The notes: generated from the sequence alone by a model not told the origin. A DNA stretch of 64,000 nt from JBEKOF01 sp049513975 (GCA_049513975.1 JBEKVM010000003.1:17934-81933), one strand, 5' to 3'; counted from the stretch's first letter, positions 25,292 through 34,158 are shown. A program made the numbers and translations.

Positions 25292-25334
25292 TTGACACTT
25301 ACGCATTCTGCGTTTTATTATACGCATAATGCGT
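25292..25334 (+). promoter_or_regulatory. Sigma70-type promoter with two 13-bp palindromic operators
   Basis: TTGACA (25292-25297) and TATTAT (25316-25321) are separated by 18 bp. Two palindromes, ACGCATTCTGCGT (25301-25313) and ACGCATAATGCGT (25322-25334), are centred 21 bp apart, i.e. on the same face of the helix. The first lies in the promoter spacer and the second covers the start codon at 25329. The transcript would have almost no leader. The natural regulator is the HTH domain of the gene product (autoregulation, inferred). Confidence 0.85.
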
Positions 25335-25967
25335 AAATCGTCCATCGCCAGTGTTCTTTTTTCCAGCACCCAGCAAAGGCTGCTGTCCGCCCTGCTTTTG
25401 AATTCGCATCAGCCGGTATATGCGGCGGAACTGGCCAGGCATGTCGGCGTGAGGCCATCCAGCTTGCAACGGGATCTGGCAAAATATTCGGAGGCTGGCA
25501 TCCTTAAAATGTCCCGAAGCGGGAACCGCACCTATTTTCAAGCGAACGAGGCATGCCCTGTTTTCCCCGAACTGCGCGCCCTTTTGCTCAAAACGTCGGG
25601 TTTGGTGGATGTCCTTCATGGCGAACTGGCCCCGCTCGCCTCCAAAATCAAAGTGGCGGTGGTTTATGGTTCGATTGCCAACGGCACTGAAACCGCCGGC
25701 AGCGACATTGACTTGCTCATCATCGGTTCGGTCACAATGATCGAATTGGTTCCCCTGCTGGAACAGGCCACCGGGAAATTGCGGCGGCAGATAAATCCCA
25801 TCCTCTACACCCCCGAAGAGTTCTCGCAAAAAAGCCGCCGAAGTCATTTTGTTCAGTCTGTGCTTGGCAAACCGCTCCTTTTTGTTTTAGGAATGAAGAG
25901 TGACTTGGAAACAATTGCTGGCCGAGAATCGCGTGGCGGCGGAGCGGGCAAGCCGCACCGAGATTAA
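25329..25967 (+). CDS. MNT-type nucleotidyltransferase antitoxin with N-terminal winged HTH
   Basis: The product has 212 residues. Residues about 10-75 form a winged helix-turn-helix (LLSALLLNSHQPVYAAELAR, HVGVRPSSLQRDLAKYSEAG, then the wing KMSRSGNRTYF). Residues about 110-190 hold a minimal nucleotidyltransferase: VVYGSIANGTETAGSDIDLL gives the G-S and D-x-D motifs. In characterised HEPN/MNT pairs the MNT protein neutralises the HEPN RNase, sometimes by adding AMP to it. The HTH suggests that it also represses its own promoter through the paired operators. The next gene overlaps by 68 bp; the last 20 residues here are low complexity and may be of little importance. Confidence 0.85.
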   Translation: MRKSSIASVLFSSTQQRLLSALLLNSHQPVYAAELARHVGVRPSSLQRDLAKYSEAGILKMSRSGNRTYFQANEACPVFPELRALLLKTSGLVDVLHGELAPLASKIKVAVVYGSIANGTETAGSDIDLLIIGSVTMIELVPLLEQATGKLRRQINPILYTPEEFSQKSRRSHFVQSVLGKPLLFVLGMKSDLETIAGRESRGGGAGKPHRD

Positions 25968-26340
25968 GGACTTGCGGGCGGTCGTCCGGCGAAATCTTGC
26001 CGACGGGCAAATCAGGAAACTGTCCGATGACGGGCGCTTTGGTCATGCCTATGATGCGGCCAGAATCCTGGCCAATATCATTGTTCGCGCCAGCGGATAC
26101 CGGGTCAAAAGCGACGGGGGCGGGCATTACAATACTTTTGCCGCCCTGAAAGCGGCTGATCCAGCATTCGCCAAAAAGGCTGTTTATTTTGATGCCTGTC
26201 GCAGAAAGCGGAACCATTTTCTTTACGAGCAGGCCAATGTCGTCAGCAACACCGAGGCGGAAGAACTTCTTTTTCACGCCGCAGGTCTTTCCCTTGAAGT
26301 TGATGCGTGGCTGAAAAAGCATCATCCCGATTTGCTGTAG
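25900..26340 (+). CDS. HEPN-domain toxin partner
   Basis: The 146-residue, all-helical product starts at GTG 25900 inside the antitoxin gene. The key HEPN signature is in ACRRKRNHFLYEQAN: an R-x4-H motif with Tyr three residues on, similar to the R-x4-H-x-Y motif of HepT-type RNases in which the Tyr is modified by the antitoxin. SDDGRFGHAYDAARILANII gives the preceding helix, and the protein resembles the SAV_6107-like HEPN group. The expected activity is metal-independent RNA cleavage, for instance of tRNA. Gene order antitoxin-toxin with overlap indicates coupled translation. TAG stop. Confidence 0.8.
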   Translation: MTWKQLLAENRVAAERASRTEIKDLRAVVRRNLADGQIRKLSDDGRFGHAYDAARILANIIVRASGYRVKSDGGGHYNTFAALKAADPAFAKKAVYFDACRRKRNHFLYEQANVVSNTEAEELLFHAAGLSLEVDAWLKKHHPDLL

Positions 26341-26369
26341 CCTCGTTTGTTAGAGTTTTATGGTAATCA

Positions 26370-27383
26370 ATGTCTGATGCCTTGGATAATAAAAGTTTGG
26401 CCTTTTTCGGCATTGGCAGCGCCATGAGAAAGCGCGCCTGGCTGCGAAGGGTCGGATTGGGGCTGCTCCTCCTTGGAGCGGCCTGCGGGTGGTTTTTCTG
26501 GTGGTGCCTGCCCGGCACGCACAAGGTCTTCCAGGATACCGAGTTGCCAGTGAGGTTCGTCCAGGACTTGATCTATGCGGTCCCGGTCACCCGCGAAGGC
26601 CCGGAGTTGAAGCTGTTGACGGACACCGGCGGCGGCCTGTTCCTGAGCCAGGACTGCGCGAAGCGGTGCGATTTAAAGCCCGTTTCGGTATTTGGGACGA
26701 AACTCACACGCCTGCCGGTGTTTCGCGCCGACGCATGGATTCCGGAAGCGACTGGAGCGGAAAAGTGGATGCCGCTGGGGAGTGTGGGAAACGACGGCAT
26801 GCTGGGCCAACGCTGGTTTGCCGGAGGGGTGTGGACGTTTGATTATCCTGCCAGGAAGCTCGTGCTGCGCCGGCCGTTGTATGCGCCGCCGCCCGAGGCG
26901 GCCAGTCACGCCGCGCCGTTGGGCTTTCGTCAGAAGTGGGGCATTCGCATCGCCAACCATCCGGGGTTCGCAGTCCGCATCGCCGGGCAGAGGGTTGACG
27001 CGCTGCTGGACACCGGCGCGACGGTGTGGCTCAGCCAGGAAGCCCAGCGAATCATCAATGATGCGGGACCGGCGGAGCGCGCCACCAGTTTTGTCTCCGG
27101 GGACCTGTTTGAGCGATGGCGCAGAGATCATCCTGACTGGAGGGTGATCGAGAAGGGTTGCCAAAAGACAGGTGAAGCGATGATGGAAGTCCCCGAGGTG
27201 GAGGTGGCGGGTTGGAAAGCGGGTCCGGTCTGGTTTACGCGAAGGCCACCCGGAAGTTTCAAGTGGATGTCTTCCTTCATGGACCGGCCCATATCGGCAT
27301 CCATTGGCGGGAACTTTCTGCGTTTCTTCCGCGTCACCATAGACTATCCCTCAGCGGCAGCTTACTTTGAGAGGCCCAAATAA
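26370..27383 (+). CDS. Membrane-anchored retropepsin-like protein with two DTG motifs
   Basis: The 337-residue product has one N-terminal membrane anchor (RVGLGLLLLGAACGWFFWWC). Two aspartyl-protease motifs occur: LKLLTDTGGGLFLSQDC at about residue 85 and VDALLDTGATVWLSQEA at about residue 215. Each D-T-G is followed by a hydrophobic pattern typical of retropepsin-like proteins such as the aspartyl_protease_2 group. Whether the two halves form an internal dimer like pepsin cannot be decided by eye. RPISASIGGNFLRFFRVTID near the C-terminus matches the final strands of the fold. It would act in the periplasm. It is 29 bp after the HEPN gene but looks unrelated in function. Confidence 0.65.
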   Translation: MSDALDNKSLAFFGIGSAMRKRAWLRRVGLGLLLLGAACGWFFWWCLPGTHKVFQDTELPVRFVQDLIYAVPVTREGPELKLLTDTGGGLFLSQDCAKRCDLKPVSVFGTKLTRLPVFRADAWIPEATGAEKWMPLGSVGNDGMLGQRWFAGGVWTFDYPARKLVLRRPLYAPPPEAASHAAPLGFRQKWGIRIANHPGFAVRIAGQRVDALLDTGATVWLSQEAQRIINDAGPAERATSFVSGDLFERWRRDHPDWRVIEKGCQKTGEAMMEVPEVEVAGWKAGPVWFTRRPPGSFKWMSSFMDRPISASIGGNFLRFFRVTIDYPSAAAYFERPK

Positions 27384-27514
27384 GAGGCCGGCGTGACAGC
27401 CCGCAAAACGGGTCTCCGTTCCGCCGCGGGAGGGCACGCGGCCTACATCCACCGGGCAAAATGAGCAAATTCTACGGGGTTGGCGGTACGGGCAGGTCGC
27501 CCGGGCCACCCTTG

Positions 27515-27562
27515 GGGCCGATTAGGATTAAGATTAAGATTAAGAGTAAGAGTAAGAGAATG
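27515..27562 (+). repeat. Hexamer array upstream of mqnC
   Basis: GATTAGGATTAAGATTAAG then AGAGTAAG-type units run from about 27520 to 27560, 85 bp before ATG 27646. The rest of 27384-27514 holds GC-rich text with CCGCCGCGGGAGGGCACGCG, a motif seen in other intergenic regions here. Confidence 0.8.
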
Positions 27563-27645
27563 TGGCCGGGTGGACTTGGCGGACGGAGTGGACCGGGAGC
27601 GATGGAGGGTTGAAGTTTCGGGGGTTGGCTTTAGACTGATGGGGC

Positions 27646-28728
27646 ATGAGTGATGACGCAGATTTATTGCAGAAGGTCTGGGCGGGGGAACGGATTGACC
27701 AGGCGGAGGCCCGGCGGCTGTATGGCCTGCCGCTGGAGGAGCTGGGGGCGCTGGCGGACCGGCGGCGGCAACTGGCCCAGGCCAACCGGCACCAGGGCCG
27801 GGGCAACGAGATCGTGACTTATATCGTGGACCGGAATGTCAATTATACGAATGTCTGCAATGTGTATTGCAAATTCTGCGCATTTTACCGCACGGAAAAG
27901 GACGCCGACGCCTATGTCATCACGCTGGAGGAAATGGACCGGAAGATCGAGGAGACGCTGGCGCTGGGAGGGACGCAGATTCTGATGCAGGGGGGGCATC
28001 ACCCCAAACTTTCGCTGCAATGGTACCTGGATTTGCTGGCGCACATCAAAACGAAGTTCCCGCAGGTGAATATTCACGGGTTCAGTCCGAGCGAGTTTAT
28101 TCATTTCAGAGAAGTTTTCCAAATGCCGGTGGAGGAGATAATGGCGCAGTTCGTCAAGGCCGGGCTTGGCTCGATTCCGGGCGGGGGCGGGGAGATTTTG
28201 GTGGACCGGGTGCGGCAGCGGATCTCGCCGCTGAAGGCGATGAGCGACGACTGGCTGGGGGTGATGGACGCGGCGCACCGGCTGGGGCTGGCGACGACGG
28301 CGACGATGATGTTCGGGCATGTGGAAACGCTGGAGGACCGGATCGAACATCTGGAACGGGTGCGGGCGCAGCAGGACAAGTCGAAGGGGTTCATGGCGTT
28401 TATCGCGTGGACGTTTCAGGCGGAGCACACGCGGCTGAAGGCGCCGACGTCGGGCGGGCATGATTATTTGCGCACGCAGGCGGTGAACCGGATTTATCTG
28501 GACAACATTGCGAACATCCAAAGCTCGTGGGTGACGCAAGGGCCGGAGATCGGGCAGGTGGCGCTGAAATTCGGGGCGAACGACCTGGGCAGCATCATGA
28601 TCGAGGAGAATGTGGTGTCGCAGGCGGGGACGACGCACCGCATGGGTGTGGCAGACATGCAGCGGCTGATCCGGGACGCGGGCTATGAGCCGCATCAGCG
28701 GGACAATTGGTACCGGCTGCTGAATTGA
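27646..28728 (+). CDS. mqnC: Cyclic dehypoxanthinyl futalosine synthase MqnC
   Basis: Radical-SAM enzyme that cyclises dehypoxanthine futalosine in the third stage of the futalosine route. The cluster-binding motif is in CNVYCKFCAFYRTEKDAD (C-x3-C-x2-C). Other hallmark parts are LMQGGHHPKLSLQWY, GLGSIPGGGGEILVDRVR, MMFGHVETLEDRIEHL and MIEENVVSQAGTTH. The product has 360 residues, normal for MqnC. It shares its architecture with MqnE (18585-19754) but lies 7 kb from the other mqn genes and is apparently a single-gene unit. The gene has the same G-rich codon pattern as the mqnE-mqnA region. Confidence 0.95.
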   Translation: MSDDADLLQKVWAGERIDQAEARRLYGLPLEELGALADRRRQLAQANRHQGRGNEIVTYIVDRNVNYTNVCNVYCKFCAFYRTEKDADAYVITLEEMDRKIEETLALGGTQILMQGGHHPKLSLQWYLDLLAHIKTKFPQVNIHGFSPSEFIHFREVFQMPVEEIMAQFVKAGLGSIPGGGGEILVDRVRQRISPLKAMSDDWLGVMDAAHRLGLATTATMMFGHVETLEDRIEHLERVRAQQDKSKGFMAFIAWTFQAEHTRLKAPTSGGHDYLRTQAVNRIYLDNIANIQSSWVTQGPEIGQVALKFGANDLGSIMIEENVVSQAGTTHRMGVADMQRLIRDAGYEPHQRDNWYRLLN

Positions 28729-28883
28729 GAATGGTGAATTTTGAATGGTGAAATGTGAAAAATTTGCCGGGAGCTTGGAATGGATTTCGTGAGTGGTTGA
28801 GGTTCCACGAATTCGCGCCGCAAATCGCGGGAAATGAGGCCCCCAATTTCAGGGCACAGGACAAATGGGCGCGCCTTCAGCCT

Positions 28884-30422
28884 TCAACCTTGGTTTTCCC
28901 CTCTCGCCCTTTCCCTCAGCTTGCTGCGCCAAAAACCATAGCAGAAATAGAGGATGAGGCCCGCCACCAGCCAGATGACGAACCGCCATTTGGTTATGGG
29001 CGGCTGGATTTTCATGAGCCAGCCGCATGAAATCACGGCCGCCAATGGCACCCAGGGCACCCAGGGCGCTTTGAAGCCGCGCGGGCGATCCGGGTCGGTC
29101 TTGCGCAAAATGATGACACCGGCTGAGACCAATAGAAAGGCGAAGGCGGTCCCTATATTACAGAGGTCCAGCACTTCGTCTATTTTCATCACTCCGGCGA
29201 ATGCCGCCACTACCAGGCCGGTCAGGATGGTCGAGATGTGCGGTGTCCGGTATTTCGGATGCACGGCGGCCGCCCAGGGCGGCAGCAAACCATCCCGGGC
29301 CATGCTGAAAAAAATGCGCGCCTGGCCCATTTGAAAAACCAGCAATACCGAGGCATTGGCCAGCAGCGCGCCCACCGAAATAATCACCACCACCCAGTTC
29401 ATGCCCAGGCCGGTGAAGGCGGTGGCCAGCGGTTCGGCGGTATCCAGTTTGCTCGAAGGCAGCATCCCGGTCAGCACCACCGCCACCGCCACATAGATGA
29501 CGGTGCAAAGACCCAGGCTGCCGAGGATGCCGATGGGCATGTCGCGCTGCGGCTGGCGCGTTTCCTCCGCCGCCGTGGAAACCGCGTCGAATCCGATGTA
29601 AGCGAAAAAGATGACCGCCGCGCCGCTGGTGATGCCTTTCAAACCATGCGGCGCGAAGGGCCTCCAGTTTTCCGGGTTCAAGTAAAACGCCCCCATGATG
29701 AGGAAAAACAAAAGGATGACCAGTTTGAGGATGACCATGCCGGAGTTAAACCGGGCGCTTTCCTTGATGCCTTTGACCAGCAGCCAGGTCAGCAGCATCA
29801 CGATGCCGAAAGCGGGCAGGTTGAAAATAATCGGCAGGCCGAGCACATGCGGCGCATCATGCCAGGCTTGGGCAGCCCGCAAAACACCGGCATCCAGGGT
29901 GGAAAGATCAATGTGTTTGGCGGTGGCGTCTGCCAAGGCGCCGGCCGCCTGCAACGCGGATCGAAAGTCCACTCCCAGCCAGCCCGGCCAATGATAATGC
30001 AGCAAGGCCTGAAAATAGCCCGACCACGAAATCGCCACCGCCACGTTGCCCACCGCGTATTCCAAAATCAGGTCCCAGCCGATGATCCACGCCATCAGCT
30101 CGCCCAGCGACGCGTAAGCATAGGTGTAAGCCGACCCGGCAACCGGCGCCATGGACGCGAATTCGGCGTAGCACAACCCCGCCAGCGCGCAGATCGGCGC
30201 CATGATCAGAAATGATACCACGATGGCTGGGCCGGCCCCGATGTGGTCCGCCCCGCCCGCCGCCGCCGTGCCGACCGAGGAGAAAATCCCCGCGCCGACA
30301 ATCGCCCCCACCCCGAATAACGTCAAATGCACCGGCCCCAGCGCCCGCTTGAGCTGATGCTGCGGCTCGATGGTCTCGCCCACCAGGCGGTCAAGCGACT
30401 TGCGGCGGAAAAGCTGGTGCAT
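28884..30422 (-). CDS. APC-family amino acid permease (CAT type)
   Basis: The 512-residue product has about 12 membrane segments. The N-terminal QLKRALGPVHLTLFGVGAIV and GAGIFSSVGTAAAGGADHIG segments contain the G-x-G-a-x-I-F substrate-site motif of the APC superfamily. Characteristic CAT-type parts are AGLCYAEFASMAPVAGSAYT, FFAYIGFDAVSTAAEETRQP and RIFFSMARDGLLPPWAAAVH. Members transport cationic or other amino acids, or polyamines, with protons; the substrate cannot be assigned. ATG 30422 was preferred over an in-frame TTG 12 bp upstream. It is convergent with mqnC and divergent from the REC-HDOD gene. Confidence 0.9.
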   Translation of the reverse strand: MHQLFRRKSLDRLVGETIEPQHQLKRALGPVHLTLFGVGAIVGAGIFSSVGTAAAGGADHIGAGPAIVVSFLIMAPICALAGLCYAEFASMAPVAGSAYTYAYASLGELMAWIIGWDLILEYAVGNVAVAISWSGYFQALLHYHWPGWLGVDFRSALQAAGALADATAKHIDLSTLDAGVLRAAQAWHDAPHVLGLPIIFNLPAFGIVMLLTWLLVKGIKESARFNSGMVILKLVILLFFLIMGAFYLNPENWRPFAPHGLKGITSGAAVIFFAYIGFDAVSTAAEETRQPQRDMPIGILGSLGLCTVIYVAVAVVLTGMLPSSKLDTAEPLATAFTGLGMNWVVVIISVGALLANASVLLVFQMGQARIFFSMARDGLLPPWAAAVHPKYRTPHISTILTGLVVAAFAGVMKIDEVLDLCNIGTAFAFLLVSAGVIILRKTDPDRPRGFKAPWVPWVPLAAVISCGWLMKIQPPITKWRFVIWLVAGLILYFCYGFWRSKLRERARGENQG

Positions 30423-30822
30423 AAACGGCCCCAAGCAGATTTGACCGGCGGCGCGATGGCAAGGAGAAAAGAGTTAATTATCCATCTATGGGTTTCGCAT
30501 CACGGGTTGCCAGGTCGGGCGGGGTGGGTCGTTCTCCGGGCGGTCCTCCTCCGGCATGTCGCCGCAATCGCCGGACTGATGCCGCGGAATGGCGGCCGGG
30601 ATGGCTTCCACCCCGTCGCCAAGGCTAGCTGGCTTTGCCTTCCGCCGGAAAAGCAGCAAGCCAAATGAGCATTCGCGACTGGCTTGGCGGCGGCGGCGGA
30701 ATGCGCCCCATTCTTTATTCTCCCTCCGCGCTTTTTTTCCCTCAAGTCCGCCTCCGGTTGCGCCGATGAAACCTATAAGATAGCGAACGTCCCGCCCGGA
30801 TGTGCCTGTCCAATAATAAATT
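30423..30822. other. Divergent intergenic region
   Basis: This 400-bp stretch lies between two divergent genes and must hold both promoters. I see no clear -35/-10 pair or operator. Open frames across it are not protein-like. Confidence 0.5.
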
Positions 30823-32634
30823 ATGGGCAACAAACGCATTTTAATCGCGAACGCCGACCCGCCCACGCTGGCGGAATATGGGCACGCCCTGGAGAAGGAC
30901 TGGGCGGTCACATTGGTGTCCAGCCCGGACGCAGCCCTCGCGGAAATGGCCGCCCATCCCAGCGATGTGCTGGTGGCCGATTGCGCCTTGCCGGGAGCCA
31001 ACGAGGGAGTCGAATTATTGGACCGAGTCCATGCCGAATATCCCAAAACCATCCGCATTCTTCTGGCCGGAGAGATGGACAAAGAAAACCGGATAGCGGA
31101 CGTGGAAGGTTCCCACCTGATTCTGACCAAGCCGTGCGACAACGAGACGCTGAAAAACGCCATCCAACGCGCCCTGTCCATTGATCTGTGGCTGACCAAC
31201 GACAGCCTGCGCGAACTCATCGCCCGTCTGCGCACCTTCCCCATCGTCCCTTCCCTTTATCTGGAAGTCATCAACGCCCTCAAATCCCCGCACACCACCA
31301 CCGCGGACGTGGGGGCCATCATCGCCAAAGACATGGCCATGATGACCAAGCTGCTACAGGTCACCAATTCCGCCTGTTTCGGATTGCCCCGCAAGATCAG
31401 CGACCCGGTGGAGGCCGTCGGCATCCTGGGTTTTGAGACGGTCAAGTCCATGGTCATCACCCTCAAACTTCTCAGTCAATACGATAAAGTCAAGCCGGTG
31501 TATTTCTCCATTGACCGGCTCTGGCGGCACAGCACGGAGGTGGCGCGCATCAGCCGGCGGCTGGCCTTCATGCAACAGGATGATCCGGTGCTGGCCGAGT
31601 CGGCTTTCACGGCCGGCTTGATGCATGATTTGGGCAAGCTGGTGCTGGCCTCCAACTTTGACGAGCAGTACAGCGGGGCCCAGGCCCTGGCCCGCCACCA
31701 GCAAATCCCCCTATGGGAAGTGGAAAAGCAGATTTTTGGGGCCAGTCATGGGGAGATCGGCGCCTATCTGCTGGGGCTTTGGGGGATGCCCCTGGACTTG
31801 GTGGAAGCCGCCGCCCTCCATCACAATCCCTCCCGCTGCCTGGCCAAACGCTTCACCCCGCTGACCGCCGTCCATGTCGCCAATGCCCTGGTTTATGAAG
31901 CCAAGCCGGACAAGGAAGGCTTTGTCCACCCGCAGATAGATGAAGACTACCTGGCGGAATTGGGACTTTCCAGCCGGCTGCCACACTGGCGCGAAATGGT
32001 TCTGACGCCGGATTTGGAAGTGACGGAATTTCGCGCGCGGTCCGGCGAAACCGGCGCCTTCAAAAAAACCGCCGCCGCCAGCCCCAAGCCGGCGCCGCAT
32101 CCGGTCAAGCCGGCGCCACATCCGGTCAAGGCCGCGCCCGCGCCCTCGTCTGTTTTTTCCATTCCGCGGCAGCGCTGGGTTTACGCCGGAATACTGGTCG
32201 TGCTGTTCCTTCTCACTTTCCTGCTCGGCACACAAGCTCTCATCCGCCTGGCCCTGGCGCCGGCATCGCCACCGGTGACCGCAAAGCGACCCGTCACCGT
32301 CGTGGCCGTCGCGCCGCCCCACCCCGCCCCGGCCCCGTTGCCCGCCGCTCCTCCGGCCAAAGCCGCGGAGACTCCGCCTCCGCCGGCCGCGCCCGTGGCG
32401 GCCCTTGACGCCGCGCCCGCCGCGCCCGCGCCTCCCTCAGCCAAGGACCTGGCCTTTGCCGAATTGCGACTGCAATCCATCTTCTATTCCCAAAGCAACC
32501 CCTCCGCCGTCATCAGCGGCAAGCGCGTGCGGCCGCGAGACCGGCTTCCCGCCGGCGCGCTGGTCGTGGCCATCGGCCCTTCCTCGGTCACGCTCGAATT
32601 TGACAACGAGCGCAAAGTTCTGGCTCTGAAGTAA
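30823..32634 (+). CDS. Fusion protein: response receiver, HDOD, membrane segment and C-terminal GspB-like domain
   Basis: The 603-residue product has an unusual order of parts. Residues 1-120 form a receiver domain (DVLVADCALPGANEG with the likely phospho-Asp, and LILTKPC with the conserved Lys). Residues about 130-330 form an HDOD domain (LRTFPIVPSLYLEVINAL, LQVTNSACFGLPRKI, FTAGLMHDLGKLVLASNF). A Pro/Ala-rich linker with APHPVKPAPHPVK precedes a membrane helix (VYAGILVVLFLLTFLLGTQA), then another Pro/Ala-rich stretch, and finally about 55 residues, LQSIFYSQSNPSAVISGKRV onward, similar to the periplasmic end of GspB/PulC-type secretion proteins. It could link a cytoplasmic signal to the envelope. 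The final-domain call is tentative. Confidence 0.75.
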   Translation: MGNKRILIANADPPTLAEYGHALEKDWAVTLVSSPDAALAEMAAHPSDVLVADCALPGANEGVELLDRVHAEYPKTIRILLAGEMDKENRIADVEGSHLILTKPCDNETLKNAIQRALSIDLWLTNDSLRELIARLRTFPIVPSLYLEVINALKSPHTTTADVGAIIAKDMAMMTKLLQVTNSACFGLPRKISDPVEAVGILGFETVKSMVITLKLLSQYDKVKPVYFSIDRLWRHSTEVARISRRLAFMQQDDPVLAESAFTAGLMHDLGKLVLASNFDEQYSGAQALARHQQIPLWEVEKQIFGASHGEIGAYLLGLWGMPLDLVEAAALHHNPSRCLAKRFTPLTAVHVANALVYEAKPDKEGFVHPQIDEDYLAELGLSSRLPHWREMVLTPDLEVTEFRARSGETGAFKKTAAASPKPAPHPVKPAPHPVKAAPAPSSVFSIPRQRWVYAGILVVLFLLTFLLGTQALIRLALAPASPPVTAKRPVTVVAVAPPHPAPAPLPAAPPAKAAETPPPPAAPVAALDAAPAAPAPPSAKDLAFAELRLQSIFYSQSNPSAVISGKRVRPRDRLPAGALVVAIGPSSVTLEFDNERKVLALK

Positions 32635-32717
32635 GCGTGGCCGCGCGCTGCGAGCCTGGGGCTGGCGTTATTTCGTTTCGACAACGCCGCCCGCATCCCT
32701 TATCTTCCGAACCACTT

Positions 32718-34091
32718 ATGCAAGCCGTTCTGAATTATCTGGAGCAAAACAAGGCGCGCTTCCTCGACGAGCTTTGTCACTACGTCCGCTTTCCCAGCGT
32801 CTCCGCCCAGCCGGCCCATCGCGGCGATCTCGTCGCCTGCGCGGAATGGCTGGTGGCGCACTGCAAAAAAATCGGCCTGGAAGCACGCCTTTGCCCCACC
32901 CAAGGCCATCCGGTCGTCGTCGCCAAAACGCCGCGCTCGCCCCTTTCCACCAAACCGTCCTTTGTCATTTACGGCCATTACGATGTCCAGCCGGCCGAGC
33001 CGTTTGAGCTTTGGCAAAGCCCTCCCTTCGAGCCGCGCCTCCAAGGCCGTTCCCTCTTCGCCCGCGGCGCCAGCGATAACAAGGGCCAAAACCTCGCCCA
33101 CCTCAACGCTGTGGAAGCGTTTCTGGCCACAAAAACGCCGCTCCCCTGCGACCTCACCTTCATCATCGAAGGCGAGGAGGAAGTCGGCAGCAAAAGTCTG
33201 GACAGCTTCCTCCTGGCCAACCACGACGAACTCCACTGCCGTGCCGTCGTCATTTCCGACACCGGCATGCCCAGCCTGGATCATCCCGCCCTCACTTATG
33301 CCTTGCGCGGCCTCTGTGCCGTGGAAATCATCCTCCACGGGCCATCCCGTGATTTGCATTCCGGCATCTACGGCGGCACGGTGGACAATCCCGCCCTCGC
33401 CCTTTGCCAGTTGCTCGCCCGGCTCCGCGACAAAAACGGGCGCGTCGCCATTCCCGGTTTTTACGACGACGTCGTCCCGCTGTCCGCCTACGAGAGAAAA
33501 CAAATGGCCCGCTTTCCCATGACCGCGTCCGCTTATCGGAAGTCCCTGGGCGTGCCCAGTCTGTTTGGCGAGCGGGGCTATAATTTCATCGAGCAACGCA
33601 GCTCCCGCCCGACCATCGAGATCAACGGCCTGACCAGCGGTTATCAGGGCGAGGGGAGCAAGACCATCATTCCCGCCTGGGCCAGGGCCAAGCTGACCTT
33701 TCGCCTCGTGCCCCAGCAAAACCCGGAGCGCATCCGCAGGACGATTCTCCAGCACCTCAAAAAAATCTGTCCCCCCACCGTGCGCTTGCAAGCCGAGGCC
33801 GGGCATGGCGCGGAGCCGTATCTGGTTTCCCCTGACGGCGCCCTGGCCCGGGCCGCCTTGGCGACCCTCAAGGAAGCTTTTGGCCGCGAACCCATTCTCA
33901 TCCGCGAAGGCGGTTCCATTCCCATCGTCACCCAGTTCAAAAAAGTCCTGCGCGCCGATTCCCTGCTCCTGGGTTTGGCCCTGCCCGATGACAACGCCCA
34001 TTCCCCCAACGAAAAATTCAACCTGGATTGCTACGAAAAAGGCTCGCGCATGAGCGCGCTCCTCTGGCGCCGCCTGGGAACTGAGAATTGA
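32718..34091 (+). CDS. M20-family dipeptidase
   Basis: The 457-residue product is a cytoplasmic zinc peptidase of the M20A/CNDP-like group. Motifs: FVIYGHYDVQPAEPFELWQS (first metal ligands H and D), GRSLFARGASDNKGQ (metal-bridging D), TFIIEGEEEVGSKSLDSFLL (catalytic Glu and metal Glu), ISDTGMPSLDHPALTYALRG, and HSGIYGGTVDNPA at the start of the dimerisation domain. It ends in DDNAHSPNEKFNLDCYEKGS with the last His ligand. ATG 32718 was chosen because homology begins there; an upstream in-frame start gives an unconserved extension. Likely substrates are dipeptides. No operon partner is evident. Confidence 0.93.
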   Translation: MQAVLNYLEQNKARFLDELCHYVRFPSVSAQPAHRGDLVACAEWLVAHCKKIGLEARLCPTQGHPVVVAKTPRSPLSTKPSFVIYGHYDVQPAEPFELWQSPPFEPRLQGRSLFARGASDNKGQNLAHLNAVEAFLATKTPLPCDLTFIIEGEEEVGSKSLDSFLLANHDELHCRAVVISDTGMPSLDHPALTYALRGLCAVEIILHGPSRDLHSGIYGGTVDNPALALCQLLARLRDKNGRVAIPGFYDDVVPLSAYERKQMARFPMTASAYRKSLGVPSLFGERGYNFIEQRSSRPTIEINGLTSGYQGEGSKTIIPAWARAKLTFRLVPQQNPERIRRTILQHLKKICPPTVRLQAEAGHGAEPYLVSPDGALARAALATLKEAFGREPILIREGGSIPIVTQFKKVLRADSLLLGLALPDDNAHSPNEKFNLDCYEKGSRMSALLWRRLGTEN

Positions 34092-34109
34092 GAGCGGCCC
34101 TTTCCCCCT

Positions 34110-34158
34110 CCTGATCTTAATCCTGATCTTAATCCTGATCCCAATCCCGATTTTCAGA
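34110..34158 (-). repeat. Hexamer array between convergent genes
   Basis: TTAATCCTGATC units at about 34114-34150 separate the peptidase gene from the 3' end of the leftward act operon. This is one of few arrays at gene ends rather than starts. Confidence 0.8.
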
